The translations under genes and the position numbers were made by a program. Shown piece after piece: positions 36,535-46,130 of a stretch of 64,000 bases of DNA; the stretch's first letter is position 1; every line of letters starts with the position of its first letter. Origin of the DNA: Methylovorus glucosotrophus (GTDB lineage: Bacteria; Pseudomonadota; Gammaproteobacteria; Burkholderiales; Methylophilaceae); contig NZ_VMSE01000002.1 in NCBI RefSeq assembly GCF_009858335.1, positions 1-64,000 of the forward strand, written 5' to 3'. The notes beneath the pieces were generated by a model. It had not been told where the DNA came from. It worked only from the letters and a program-made list of their open reading frames with translations, and did not search any database.

Positions 36535-37859
36535 TTATGCCAATTTTCTCTATAAGTTGACCAAATTTTTAATGCAATAGGAATGCCAATAGCCCCGTGG
36601 ACTACCAACAATACACATACAATCCCGCGAATGCCGAACGATGGCGTTACAGCAAGCACTCCAATTAATACTATCAATGCTCCTGCAACAGATAATCCGA
36701 CATAGGGTTCTGCCTTATGAGCCCTTAGATAGACGGCTAAGAGGCCCACAATGTGACTGGATAGAAATGCCAGGCACAATATAAACATATCTGTAAATGA
36801 AATTATTCTGTGAGCATATATGGTGTTTTCCAAGCTATAGCACAAACTCAGCAGTAAAAAAGCGCCCAACCCATATAGTATCAATGATATTTTTGCTGCA
36901 CTAAAAAACAAGTTATCCATTTCAGTCCAGTTTTTTTTGCTCGCAAGACGTGCCAGGCTTGGTGTTCTACTTGTGATTCCAATCATAGCCAACAGACTGA
37001 GCATCGAAATGATAGTCACGCTCAACCCCATTTGGCCCGCTTCTACCGGCCCTTTCAAGCGAAACAGCAGCGGTGTATGCATTTGTACTAATACATATCC
37101 TGATAGCCAGCTTAGACCAATCCGCCATTGAAATGGCCAGACATTTTCTTTCCAGTTGAAACTGCCTGTCTTTACCTTCCACATATTTATGAGTGTGAAT
37201 CTATGCCTGAGACCGAGAGCAGTGGCGGAAATGATAAACGTCATTAAGGGTGTGGCACATACAGCAAGTAAACCATAGCCTTTCCATAGCAACCACCAGG
37301 TCGCTAAAGAGCCACTGACTGCTTGTAGCAATCGTATGCCATAAACTTCAGAGACAAGCCCTGACCCCTCTAAAATGCTCATGAAAGGAACCATTACTAG
37401 GCTCAGAGCTGTAGCTACTACTAAGAATACCCAATTCCATTGCCAATGTGGCGGTGCTAAAGACGCGTTGGAGGAGAGAAACATTATGCCGGCTGGAGCA
37501 GCAATTGATAGAAATATCAGGCTCGCAGTTAGGTACCAAAGAGCAGATTTACGGATTAGTGCATAAAAGATGGATTGGTCTTTTCCTTCTATTTTCCGAT
37601 CAGAAGACCAATTCATTCTGGAGAATGCGTGTGCTGAAACTTGTATTAGTGCGGCCGACAATCCCGCATCGAGAAATACTTGCATGGCTGCAATACTTGC
37701 GTAGGTGTAATAGAAGCCTTGCTCAATAGGGGATAGTAGATGAAAGACCAGCACCAATGTGCATAGTCCAGCACCAGCTTGCCAAGCCCGGTAAAGGAAA
37801 ACTAGTCGAGTAGAATTATCCCAGTGAAGCAACAACTCGCGCCATATGGATCGTTGCAT
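36531..37859 (-). CDS. wzx: Wzx-like oligosaccharide flippase
   Basis: The 442-residue polytopic membrane protein has about 12 transmembrane helices. It has the MATE-like layout of Wzx/polysaccharide exporters, including an early ALIQVSAHAF stretch and an APAGIMFLSS loop. It would flip the finished undecaprenyl-linked repeat unit to the periplasm. It is the only candidate flippase of this class in the cluster. Sequence conservation in Wzx is low, so topology and context carry the call. Confidence 0.75.
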   Translation of the reverse strand: MQRSIWRELLLHWDNSTRLVFLYRAWQAGAGLCTLVLVFHLLSPIEQGFYYTYASIAAMQVFLDAGLSAALIQVSAHAFSRMNWSSDRKIEGKDQSIFYALIRKSALWYLTASLIFLSIAAPAGIMFLSSNASLAPPHWQWNWVFLVVATALSLVMVPFMSILEGSGLVSEVYGIRLLQAVSGSLATWWLLWKGYGLLAVCATPLMTFIISATALGLRHRFTLINMWKVKTGSFNWKENVWPFQWRIGLSWLSGYVLVQMHTPLLFRLKGPVEAGQMGLSVTIISMLSLLAMIGITSRTPSLARLASKKNWTEMDNLFFSAAKISLILYGLGAFLLLSLCYSLENTIYAHRIISFTDMFILCLAFLSSHIVGLLAVYLRAHKAEPYVGLSVAGALIVLIGVLAVTPSFGIRGIVCVLLVVHGAIGIPIALKIWSTYRENWHK

Positions 37860-37862
37860 AAA

Positions 37863-38870
37863 TTACAGTCTGGATTCTGCGCGTTTAGGAATTTCAGTAG
37901 ACTTTCCTGTATATCGCCTATATAGCCTTCTTAGAGCACGAGCCAATGAGAATGGAATTACGCAGTAAACTATCGCGGCGAAACTAATGGGGAGCCGGTA
38001 ACCTTTACCATCTCCGAGCATGTTTAATAATAAAGATCCCTGAGGCATATTCATACCTTTTGCATTCAATGCAACTTGGGTTAACCACAGGGCAATGGCT
38101 AATTGGCTAATACCTTCTCCGCGCATAAGTACAAAAATCTCGCGTATGAAATTGAAGCGGTGTTGACGATTTTTGATCAATCGGCTCATGGCCAACCAGC
38201 ATGCATACCACTCCAGATCCCCCACGAAATATCCTATTTCATTGCTTGGTGTATGCACCATGTAGTTTTTTGTGAGCGTATATACCTCGACTTTTGCGGG
38301 GTCCGCAGTTAATAAGCTGACTAACTGAGGATAGGCATATGCAATGTGATGGTAGGCAAGTGGCAGGGATAGCACTATTTGAGACCGACGGATGATCGTA
38401 GCGGAAATCATGCTTGAACTGGCAAAAACTAATGGCTCTGTATCAAGCAATTTACTAAGAGGTATATATTGACCTCTTGAGTGTTCTTGTACCAGCCATC
38501 CTAAGCGTACAACATCTGCTTTGCCGGCTTGTAAAACACGCTCTAGCTCATCTGCGCCAGCAAAAATCCACTCATCATCATCTCCAATTACCCAATGGTA
38601 GGGCGAATCCGCAATTTCCAATGAGCGGAGGATATTGGCATTTCCGCCAATATTGTATGGGTTTCTATGGTACTGAAGGCCTGGCCAAGAATCTTTAAAT
38701 TGACTGACAACTTCTGCAGTATTGTCATCCGAGGCATTATCAAGAACATGAAATATCCTATTACTCCATCCTGCATTGAAAAATGCAGTGAGTGTTGCAT
38801 GGAGTTTTTCTGACCGATTGAATGTAATGAGAACAGGCTCAACCGGCTGAATGTAGGATGTGGTACTCAT
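37863..38870 (-). CDS. GT2-like glycosyltransferase
   Basis: 335 residues beginning MSTTSYIQPVEPVLITFNRS, followed by HVLDNASDDNTAEV and WVIGDDDEW, the metal-binding acidic triad of a GT-A enzyme. The C-terminus has a hydrophobic stretch (FAAIVYCVIPFSLARALRRL), suggesting membrane attachment. The start is 20 bases after the YerE-like gene. The layout resembles the GT2 gene just beyond the flippase; the two may be distant paralogues. The sugar transferred is not predictable. Confidence 0.8.
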   Translation of the reverse strand: MSTTSYIQPVEPVLITFNRSEKLHATLTAFFNAGWSNRIFHVLDNASDDNTAEVVSQFKDSWPGLQYHRNPYNIGGNANILRSLEIADSPYHWVIGDDDEWIFAGADELERVLQAGKADVVRLGWLVQEHSRGQYIPLSKLLDTEPLVFASSSMISATIIRRSQIVLSLPLAYHHIAYAYPQLVSLLTADPAKVEVYTLTKNYMVHTPSNEIGYFVGDLEWYACWLAMSRLIKNRQHRFNFIREIFVLMRGEGISQLAIALWLTQVALNAKGMNMPQGSLLLNMLGDGKGYRLPISFAAIVYCVIPFSLARALRRLYRRYTGKSTEIPKRAESRL

Positions 38871-38890
38871 AAACTGAAGGGTGCCGTGGA

Positions 38891-40645
38891 TTAAAGATAG
38901 CGGCCAACTTCAGCCATCAACTCATCGGGTAAATCAGGGGTCATGAGATGAATTGGATTGGACTCCATTCCTGTTGGCGTAACTCGGCTAGTGATTTTGG
39001 GGAAATACGTCTGCTCTGGATCAATGGTAACAATGAATGCAGCCGGGCCAGGCTCTGCAAAGAGTCGCTGAAAGTCAGCATCTGCTTCATATCCAGGACG
39101 TAATCTCAGAGATGGAACTTCAAAAGCGGCGAAGAGTTTCTCCCAATTAGGAAGCCCTAATAAGGTATTTCGGTCGCAACCTACATAACGCCCTCCAAAA
39201 TAGCTGCGCTGGGTCATTCGGATGGACGCATATCCCGAGTCATCAAAAATGAACATTTTAAGATTCAGTTGATTAATAGCTGCGGTACCTATTTCCTGAA
39301 TATTTTGGGAGAATCCGCCATCACCCTCTACTAGTATAGTTCTTTTGTCGGGATTGGCGATGGCCGCTCCAATTGCGCCACTAAGTCCATAACCCATTGA
39401 TGCCAAACCCTTGTTTGTCACCATACGTTGTCCGCTCTTTTGGGAAAATACCATCATCATTACGGTAAACGCACTGCCGCTACTACAAGGAATGATGACA
39501 TCATCGTCCCCCGAAATCTTTGATAAATGCTCGACAAAACGATGTGGTGAAATATATTCAGGTCCAGTGACATTTTCTTCAATTAAAGGCAAGCGCTGTT
39601 TCACCGATTGACAATAAGCATGCCATGGAGACCAATCTGAGTGTAAAGCTTGGCTCAAGTCGTCGAGCATGACATTTGCATCAGCACAAATACCAAGGTG
39701 CAGATGTGGATGTCCTTTATCCAACTCCGCTTGGTCGCAGTCAATTTGTACGATTTTTGCATGTGGCCCGAATGCTTGCCAATTAAACCCCGTTTGCTGC
39801 AAACCAAGACGTGTGCCAAAAGCCAAAATCAGATCGGCTTGCTGTAGAAGAATATTGCTGTAACGTTGTCCCCATGTGTTTGGCCGTCCGAAATAGCAGG
39901 GGTGAGAGGCAGCAATGCGATCAGCACCATTCCATGTGGTAAAAATGGGCAAATGAGCTTGAGCCGCAGACTCCCCAAATGATTTGGCAGCCTCTCGACT
40001 TACGCCACCTCCCAGTAATATTGCTGGGCGAGATGCCGATGAGAGAAGACTCTCCCAGTCCACCTTTTCAGTTTTATGCGTGTCGAAGCTCGCATTATGC
40101 CTAGACAGAAAAGCATCCTCTCCGAAGTTGACATCACGAGCTTGCACATCCAAAGGAATTTCAATAAAAACAGGTCCTGGGCGTGGTCCTGCAGATTGAT
40201 AGCTAATTAATTTAACAAATTCATTTTGAGGAACAACATTATCTAGAAGATGACTACGGACAGAAACCGGTTTTGCTAGGCTGACGCCGTCAATTTCCTG
40301 AATGCCGCGCTGGCGTAGCCGACCTCTACTTAAGTCTGCAGTTTTAACCTGCCCCCCTAAAACTAAAAGTTCACGACTTTCTAAAAAAGCACCTGCCATT
40401 CCAGTTAATATATTTGTTAAGCCAGGGCCTGCCGTAACTAACGCTAATGCTTTTGAACCATCAGGAGCAGTCTGGTTATAGTATTCAGCCGCGATACTGG
40501 CTGCAACCTCGTGTGCTACAGGTATGCATGTAAGTTGATGGCTCAAGCTTTCAAGCAAATGCATAATGTTGCCGCCAGCAACGAAAAAGCAGTGAGTGTA
40601 ACCTTCCTCTTTTAAAGCAAGACTAATCAGGTCGCTATATTTCAT
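38891..40645 (-). CDS. Thiamine-diphosphate enzyme (YerE/acetolactate synthase-like)
   Basis: This 584-residue enzyme has the three-domain pyruvate-type ThDP fold. E46 in AHEVAAS is the cofactor-activating Glu, GPGLTNILTG is typical, and VEGDGGFSQNIQEI (near 435) is the ThDP/Mg motif. It is not a housekeeping acetolactate synthase: it has no small subunit partner and sits among CDP-dideoxysugar genes. The closest known role in such context is YerE of Yersinia, which adds a two-carbon acetyl unit from pyruvate to C4 of CDP-4-keto-3,6-dideoxyglucose. That role is inferred. Other carboligase donors remain possible. Confidence 0.8.
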   Translation of the reverse strand: MKYSDLISLALKEEGYTHCFFVAGGNIMHLLESLSHQLTCIPVAHEVAASIAAEYYNQTAPDGSKALALVTAGPGLTNILTGMAGAFLESRELLVLGGQVKTADLSRGRLRQRGIQEIDGVSLAKPVSVRSHLLDNVVPQNEFVKLISYQSAGPRPGPVFIEIPLDVQARDVNFGEDAFLSRHNASFDTHKTEKVDWESLLSSASRPAILLGGGVSREAAKSFGESAAQAHLPIFTTWNGADRIAASHPCYFGRPNTWGQRYSNILLQQADLILAFGTRLGLQQTGFNWQAFGPHAKIVQIDCDQAELDKGHPHLHLGICADANVMLDDLSQALHSDWSPWHAYCQSVKQRLPLIEENVTGPEYISPHRFVEHLSKISGDDDVIIPCSSGSAFTVMMMVFSQKSGQRMVTNKGLASMGYGLSGAIGAAIANPDKRTILVEGDGGFSQNIQEIGTAAINQLNLKMFIFDDSGYASIRMTQRSYFGGRYVGCDRNTLLGLPNWEKLFAAFEVPSLRLRPGYEADADFQRLFAEPGPAAFIVTIDPEQTYFPKITSRVTPTGMESNPIHLMTPDLPDELMAEVGRYL

Positions 40646-40690
40646 AATATCAATTTCTATATGTGTTCCATATTTGCAGAGATTAAAAGC

Positions 40691-42955
40691 CTATCTGTTT
40701 ATCTCATATACAGTTATTAAACCGCTTTTCTCAACAGCATGATAGTCTGTTGAAACGCTATCGAAGACCTTACTAAGGTTATAGATCAATGATGTACGTA
40801 CTAATGAGCTTGCATGCAAATAATCAGAAGTGAAGGAGCTAGCCAAACGATCGCTACTGGATATTATTTCACCATCTAAAGGATCCGAAATGTCGGAATC
40901 TACAAAAATATATTTTGGTTTATTAGATTTAATAAAAGAAGCTAAGCTATCAATTTCTGAGTAGGTAACCAAGTTTGTTGTTAATTCATTATAGGGCATG
41001 CCTGAATATTTATTGGCAATAATAGGTAATATATTGTCATATTTTGAAATGATATATATTTTATTATCGATAGAATATTTATTAATAAGCTCAGCTGAGC
41101 TGTTAAATAATATAGGATCCATAGTCGTATTTATATTAACGCGATTAAATTTCCATTCATAAACATGATGGTCCTTAAAGTTGTTCATAAAATAAGAGAA
41201 TTTTGAACTAAAAATAATAACAGAAAATATAGTAAATAATAATAAAGGAAGTGTGATGTATTTTGGATTACTGAGCTTAGTGGAAAAAATAAAATTAGGG
41301 GTATATTCTTTATAAAACGAAAGTGCTAAAAAAATGAATGGAACACATAAAGATAAAATATGGTGTGGTTGCGGATACCATAAAAAATAGATAGAGATTA
41401 ATGCGCAATAAGAAGTAATAAAAATGGCGCTACTTTTATGAGAAGCGGATGAATGTGAAGTTAATGTAAGGTATAACAATAGAAAGAAAAAGGTTGAAAC
41501 TAAATATGGTAAATAGCTTGGAGTTTTCGGGGTGGATATTCCAAGCAATGAGTAGATAAAAGATGGATTAGATCCTGAAAATGGATATAAATATAAAGCG
41601 ACACCGACAGCAAAGTAGGTGAATAATCCAATTAGATATAGTGCTTTAATCTTGTCAAGAAACAATCTGTATGCGAATGCCGATACCATTGATAAAAAAA
41701 GAAAAAACCCGAATTCTTTTGACCATAAAATGGAAAAGAGGGATAGAAATAGAGGTAATACTAATTTTAGTCTTGTCGGATTTTTGAAGTATTTATATAA
41801 TAAATAAAGAATTATTACATCGAAAAAATGGCGAGCTGGATTTAAACCTGGTGCCAAGTTAAGTACTGAATTCCCGATCAATGATAGGCTGATGATAATA
41901 GTAGATAGAGACCAAGAAATAAAATCGTTGTTTTTGTAAATACCATAAATAGTTAAGATGGAGATAAAATAATATAACCAATAATAGCTATTTAGAGCAA
42001 AGAAATAGTTCTGATAATTTACTCCACCAAGAAACTCAACATAATCTTTTGTAAAGGCAGTCAATAGCCATCCATATATCATCAATTGGCTTGATGAGGA
42101 TGCACCTAAAGATAAGGCATTTATTGGGCCAAATAAATAATTGTGATGATGAAAAAACCAGCCAGCCTGAGCTTTAGAGTGTAGCTCGTATCGATTTTTC
42201 GATATAAAATCTAACTCATCAGCTGTATATCTCCTTATCAATATATCTGAATTTGATTTTTTTTGATTGTCTGCTTGTCCTTCGTTATTTCGGGAAATTC
42301 TTGGGTCTTGAATCATCAAGCCAAATATCATTTTCTGGTTAATATACTCAACTGTATCAACCGAAGAGCCATTTTTTAGAATTGTTTTCCCTGAGATAGA
42401 AAAGAAGTCATTGCTTATATAGTACTGACTAAAAGATGTAAGGCTTAGTATCGAGATTAATATTACAGCTAATAATGCATTTATAATGTGAGTTTTGTAA
42501 CCAAGTTCTGATTTGTTATCGAAATAATCAACCAAGTTTATGTAAATTAAAAGGGGTAATAATATCATGAATACCAAAGGTGATGATTTAGATAATCCTA
42601 TATAATATGCAAATACAAATAAGTTGATAAATAAAGAATAAGAACATAATCTAATAAGATTTATTTTTCTAATAAGATTCCTATTAACTAATCCTTTTTT
42701 TAACCTTATATGAGTCGATAATATAACTATAAATGTTAGCAATAAGCTAATAATATATTCCGCGATCGCTTTGAATTTGTATGGATCTCTATTTGAGGCC
42801 CAGTCAAGAAAATATAAGGTTGTTGTCTTGGTTAAAATAATATCATTTGCATAATGTCCAATCGCGGTTGAAAAAGCCAATATTCCAATCAAGGATATAA
42901 TGAGATATGCCTTTATTAATACTAATGTCTTAATTTTTGAGAGATATTTAATCAT
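40691..42955 (-). CDS. Large polytopic membrane protein (GtrC/GT-C-like)
   Basis: 754 residues with about 13 membrane helices followed by a soluble C-terminal domain of roughly 150 residues (from about 600). The plan is that of GT-C glycosyltransferases, including gtr-specific O-antigen glucosyltransferases. It lies directly behind gtrB- and gtrA-like genes, where a gtr cassette carries its specific transferase. No catalytic motif was certain. A Wzy polymerase is an alternative, but the extra soluble domain and neighbours favour GT-C. This is the most AT-rich gene in the window. Confidence 0.65.
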   Translation of the reverse strand: MIKYLSKIKTLVLIKAYLIISLIGILAFSTAIGHYANDIILTKTTTLYFLDWASNRDPYKFKAIAEYIISLLLTFIVILSTHIRLKKGLVNRNLIRKINLIRLCSYSLFINLFVFAYYIGLSKSSPLVFMILLPLLIYINLVDYFDNKSELGYKTHIINALLAVILISILSLTSFSQYYISNDFFSISGKTILKNGSSVDTVEYINQKMIFGLMIQDPRISRNNEGQADNQKKSNSDILIRRYTADELDFISKNRYELHSKAQAGWFFHHHNYLFGPINALSLGASSSSQLMIYGWLLTAFTKDYVEFLGGVNYQNYFFALNSYYWLYYFISILTIYGIYKNNDFISWSLSTIIISLSLIGNSVLNLAPGLNPARHFFDVIILYLLYKYFKNPTRLKLVLPLFLSLFSILWSKEFGFFLFLSMVSAFAYRLFLDKIKALYLIGLFTYFAVGVALYLYPFSGSNPSFIYSLLGISTPKTPSYLPYLVSTFFFLLLYLTLTSHSSASHKSSAIFITSYCALISIYFLWYPQPHHILSLCVPFIFLALSFYKEYTPNFIFSTKLSNPKYITLPLLLFTIFSVIIFSSKFSYFMNNFKDHHVYEWKFNRVNINTTMDPILFNSSAELINKYSIDNKIYIISKYDNILPIIANKYSGMPYNELTTNLVTYSEIDSLASFIKSNKPKYIFVDSDISDPLDGEIISSSDRLASSFTSDYLHASSLVRTSLIYNLSKVFDSVSTDYHAVEKSGLITVYEINR

Positions 42956-43005
42956 TTTTATGAGTTAGTGGTTATACCCTTTAGAAATAGGGGATGAATT
43001 AAGAA

Positions 43006-43398
43006 TTATTTTTCATTGAAGCTGAAATTTTTATGCGCGAAGTATCCAAATATGGCTGATAATATTACTGCAATAAATTGTGCCATTTCAACACGAATGT
43101 GTGCTAGTTCAACGAGGAAAATTGTAATTCCTAGATTGAGAATTAATTGGCTAGTTAATGATAGATTAAATTTTAAAAAGGATGAAATTAGCAAATTGTG
43201 ATTTTTGAAAACAAAATGACGGTAAAGTATAAATGCTACGATAGCGCTTATTAGGTGGCTTAATAACACTATAAGTGTATAGTTGATATATTTAGATAGA
43301 ACAATATAGTTGCTATAAAAAACTATATAGCCGAATGCTGTATTAAATCCACCAACTAGTATGTATCTTATTTTCTTATTGTTAATTAGGTGATTCAT
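43006..43398 (-). CDS. gtrA: GtrA-like flippase
   Basis: 130-residue protein with four membrane helices and the family start KKIRYILVGGFNTAFGY, with YRHFVFKN and the ending FGYFAHKNFSFNE. GtrA proteins are thought to flip a polyprenyl-phosphate sugar to the periplasm. The ATG lies 17 bases inside gtrB. A TTG three codons upstream is less likely. Confidence 0.85.
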   Translation of the reverse strand: MNHLINNKKIRYILVGGFNTAFGYIVFYSNYIVLSKYINYTLIVLLSHLISAIVAFILYRHFVFKNHNLLISSFLKFNLSLTSQLILNLGITIFLVELAHIRVEMAQFIAVILSAIFGYFAHKNFSFNEK

Positions 43399-44344
43399 TA
43401 AGGCCAATTTTAGTTTTTACAATGAAATTAGGTCTCTGTTTTACTTCTTCATAAATTAACCCGATATATTCTGCAATCACTCCGAGTACCGTAAAGAGGA
43501 CTCCGAACATCAGAAGTAGTACAGCAACAATGGTCCCAAATCCTGGAAATGGAGTGCCATAAATAATAGCTCTGAATACTAGTGCGATTAGGGATACAAA
43601 AGAAAGAGCAGACATGGTCAGCCCCATAACAAGAATCAACTTTAGAGGGACGTATGTGTGTGCAAAAATGCCTTTAAGTGCCAGGCTGATGACTTTGAAT
43701 GTATGCGCGCCAGATACCCCCGCTACACGTGGGGCACGTTCATGGTGTATGCCTATTGATTTATATCCTACCCAAGCAAATAGTCCACGTACAAAGCGGT
43801 TACGCTCTTCTAAAGTATTGATGGTCTTGTATACTTTTCTATCAACCAGGCGGAAATCACTTACATTTTTGGGAATCATTCCATCGGTAATGAAGTTTGC
43901 AATAGAATAAAATAAATGAGAGTTTAATCGACGCAGCCAATTGGTACCAACTCGTTTAGTTACAATCCCATATACGTTTTCATATCCCTCCTCCCACTTA
44001 TGGATAAAATCACTGATTAATTCTGGAGGATCTTGCAGATCGGCAGTCATAATTACTAAAGCATCGCCATTTGCATAATGCATGCCGGCGGTTAAGCCGC
44101 CATCCATCCGAAAGTTACGTGCTAGTTGCAGGATTTTAAAACGATTATCTTGTTCATGAACGGCTAGAAGTTTCTCGAAAGAATCATCTTGAGAGCCATT
44201 TTCGACTACGATTACTTCAAAATCGTAGTTCGCATTTTTAGCGAATACATTTTGCAGGCGTGCGGCAAGGGGCTGTATATTATCGCGTTCGTTATAGGCC
44301 GGAATGACAATAGAGATTAATTTTCTTGGAGTAGTATTTTGCAT
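43382..44344 (-). CDS. gtrB: GtrB-like polyprenyl-phosphate glycosyltransferase
   Basis: 320-residue GT2 enzyme of the dolichol-phosphate-mannose synthase group. It has SIVIPAYNERDNIQPL, VVENGSQDD, MTADLQDPPELI (DxD region) and HHERAPRVAGVS. Two C-terminal membrane helices follow (LVMGLTMSALSFVSLIALVF and VAVLLLMFGVLFTVLGVI). Such enzymes make undecaprenyl-phosphate-glucose or a related sugar for periplasmic addition. It directly precedes gtrA. Confidence 0.88.
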   Translation of the reverse strand: MQNTTPRKLISIVIPAYNERDNIQPLAARLQNVFAKNANYDFEVIVVENGSQDDSFEKLLAVHEQDNRFKILQLARNFRMDGGLTAGMHYANGDALVIMTADLQDPPELISDFIHKWEEGYENVYGIVTKRVGTNWLRRLNSHLFYSIANFITDGMIPKNVSDFRLVDRKVYKTINTLEERNRFVRGLFAWVGYKSIGIHHERAPRVAGVSGAHTFKVISLALKGIFAHTYVPLKLILVMGLTMSALSFVSLIALVFRAIIYGTPFPGFGTIVAVLLLMFGVLFTVLGVIAEYIGLIYEEVKQRPNFIVKTKIGLNESPN

Positions 44345-44347
44345 GAT

Positions 44348-45436
44348 TTAGTTTGTTGTTATGCAATTGAATGCTTGATCGAATGCTTGAATAATGTCTT
44401 CCCGTGAGCGATTCGATTTTTCTATACTCAGCAATTCTAAGCGACCAGCATTTGCGGGAATGACTACCCGGTAATATTCTGCCTGATGCTTTTTATCACT
44501 TTCAAATTTGCCCATGACATCGAGTAAATCAAGGTCATTCAATATTTCTTGCAAGCCATGAATCTCACGCAGCAGTTTTTGGATGTGATAATTAAAACGT
44601 TCTATAGTTATCACTCCATTTGAATTCAGCAGTTGATGATTCTCTGCATATTTAATTGCTACGATCATCCCAACTCCAACGCCAATCCCATGAGAAATAC
44701 GAAAATTGGAAGCACTTTCTAGTGCGTGGCCAAATGTATGCCCGAAGTTAAGAAGTAGACGTTCTTTTTGATCAAACTCGTCTATTTCAATAAACCATTT
44801 TTTTGATTTTAAGCTGCGTGATACGATTGATTCTGCGACTTTAGTATTTAATCTTGTAGTGTTAGCCATATCAGAAAGATAGGCTTCAAAAGTGCTGTCT
44901 GAGTAGGCATAGCAAATCTTTGCAGTTTCACAGAGGCCGGCTATGATCGCTTCTACGCTTAGGGTATTAAGGAAAGTCAGATCGATTGCAATTTCGTGAG
45001 GGGGGTAAAAATTACCAACCAAATTTTTATAACCGGTCACATTAATGGAGCTTTTCCCTCCAATGCAGGAGTCGACCATTCCAAGTAATGTTGTCGGTAG
45101 GTAAGTCCATTTCAGACCGCGCATGTAGATAGACGCCAAAAAAGTGGCTATATCCTGAATCACTCCGCCACCAATAACGATTAAATGCGTTTTACGGTGA
45201 ACCTTTTTCTCACGCAAAGCAATTACATAGTTTGCGAAGACCTCGAGACTCTTGTTTTCTTCCGTGGCGTCAATGGCAAGAACGTCATTCCTATCTATGT
45301 CAAGAGTAGGCGCGAGCCTTGCATCGATGATATAAAAAACGTCCTTATATCTTTCTTTTAAATTCTGTAATGCATTTTCTCCTATCGTTATACGATAGTT
45401 TCCGCTAGAGGAGTTAATATCAAATGATTCGGGCAT
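44348..45436 (-). CDS. Dehydroquinate-synthase-like sugar-phosphate cyclase
   Basis: The 362-residue protein is a clear AroB-fold member. It has IGGGVIQDIATFLASIYMRG, TYLPTTLLGMVDSCIGGKSS, NLVGNFYPP, GLCETAKI (metal Glu) and NFGHTFGHALE (metal His). The NAD and metal ligands appear intact, so it should catalyse the redox/elimination/aldol cyclisation typical of sugar-phosphate cyclases. Its place in a sugar cluster argues against the shikimate route. GAGG 8 bases before the ATG of [10 protein letters not shown] selects that start over one seven codons upstream. The substrate is unknown. Confidence 0.85.
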   Translation of the reverse strand: MPESFDINSSSGNYRITIGENALQNLKERYKDVFYIIDARLAPTLDIDRNDVLAIDATEENKSLEVFANYVIALREKKVHRKTHLIVIGGGVIQDIATFLASIYMRGLKWTYLPTTLLGMVDSCIGGKSSINVTGYKNLVGNFYPPHEIAIDLTFLNTLSVEAIIAGLCETAKICYAYSDSTFEAYLSDMANTTRLNTKVAESIVSRSLKSKKWFIEIDEFDQKERLLLNFGHTFGHALESASNFRISHGIGVGVGMIVAIKYAENHQLLNSNGVITIERFNYHIQKLLREIHGLQEILNDLDLLDVMGKFESDKKHQAEYYRVVIPANAGRLELLSIEKSNRSREDIIQAFDQAFNCITTN

Positions 45437-46130
45437 ACGTAAAACCTCGATCTGCATGGATAAACTGGCCCGTAATCCCAGAGTTTTTATCTGAGCATAA
45501 AAAACTTACCAAATGAGAAACGTCCGATAGCTCGGGTAAGGATTGCAGAGGAGTCATCAATTCGAGCCGATTGATTTGGTCCTGATTAAGATTGCTTCGT
45601 GTCATTTTTGTATCTAATGCGCCAGGTAAAACCGCATTTATTAGATGTCCTTGTTTGCCTAAATCTAACATTAGAGACTGGACAACACCTTGCAGCGCTG
45701 ATTTAGTAACCATATACGAAAGTTTGTTTTGCCGGGCTATGTTCTGCCATATTGAGCTAATAATGCACAAGCGGCTCGGCTTGGACAGGCAATCAAGTTT
45801 TATCAGGTGATTGAGAGTCAAAAGAATATAAGTGACGTTGGCGCGGTACATTTCCTCATGCTGGCCCAGCTCAAATGTCTCAATGGCATCGTTTAGATTC
45901 ATTCCCTGTGCCCAGATAAGTGCATCAAATGGTTTACATCCCATTTTAAATGGTGGGGGATCCAAAAATGGATTCCAAGACAATATAGGATAAGGCCGTT
46001 CCGTTGATTGTCTTGCAATGCCAGTTACTTCGTATCCCTCAGCATGCAGTTGTTCACAGATCGCACTTCCAATAGCGCCTGTAGCACCAAATACTATAGC
46101 TCTGCGATCCATACCTGGATTACTGGCCAT
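45420..46130 (-). CDS. Short-chain dehydrogenase/reductase
   Basis: 236-residue classical SDR. It has the Rossmann motif [10 protein letters not shown], catalytic Ser in CIISSIWQN, and [11 protein letters not shown] with Tyr-x3-Lys, followed by [11 protein letters not shown]. It probably reduces or oxidises a keto group on a sugar or carbocyclic intermediate made by its neighbours. The stop overlaps the cyclase start by 17 bases, which couples their translation. Start uncertain: an internal ATG six codons in is possible. Confidence 0.82.
   Translation of the reverse strand: MASNPGMDRRAIVFGATGAIGSAICEQLHAEGYEVTGIARQSTERPYPILSWNPFLDPPPFKMGCKPFDALIWAQGMNLNDAIETFELGQHEEMYRANVTYILLTLNHLIKLDCLSKPSRLCIISSIWQNIARQNKLSYMVTKSALQGVVQSLMLDLGKQGHLINAVLPGALDTKMTRSNLNQDQINRLELMTPLQSLPELSDVSHLVSFLCSDKNSGITGQFIHADRGFTYARII

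Noticed and set aside
38891..40645. Housekeeping acetolactate synthase (ilvB) or phosphonopyruvate decarboxylase
   Set aside because: No ilvN, ilvC or PEP mutase gene is nearby; the setting is a CDP-dideoxysugar cluster.
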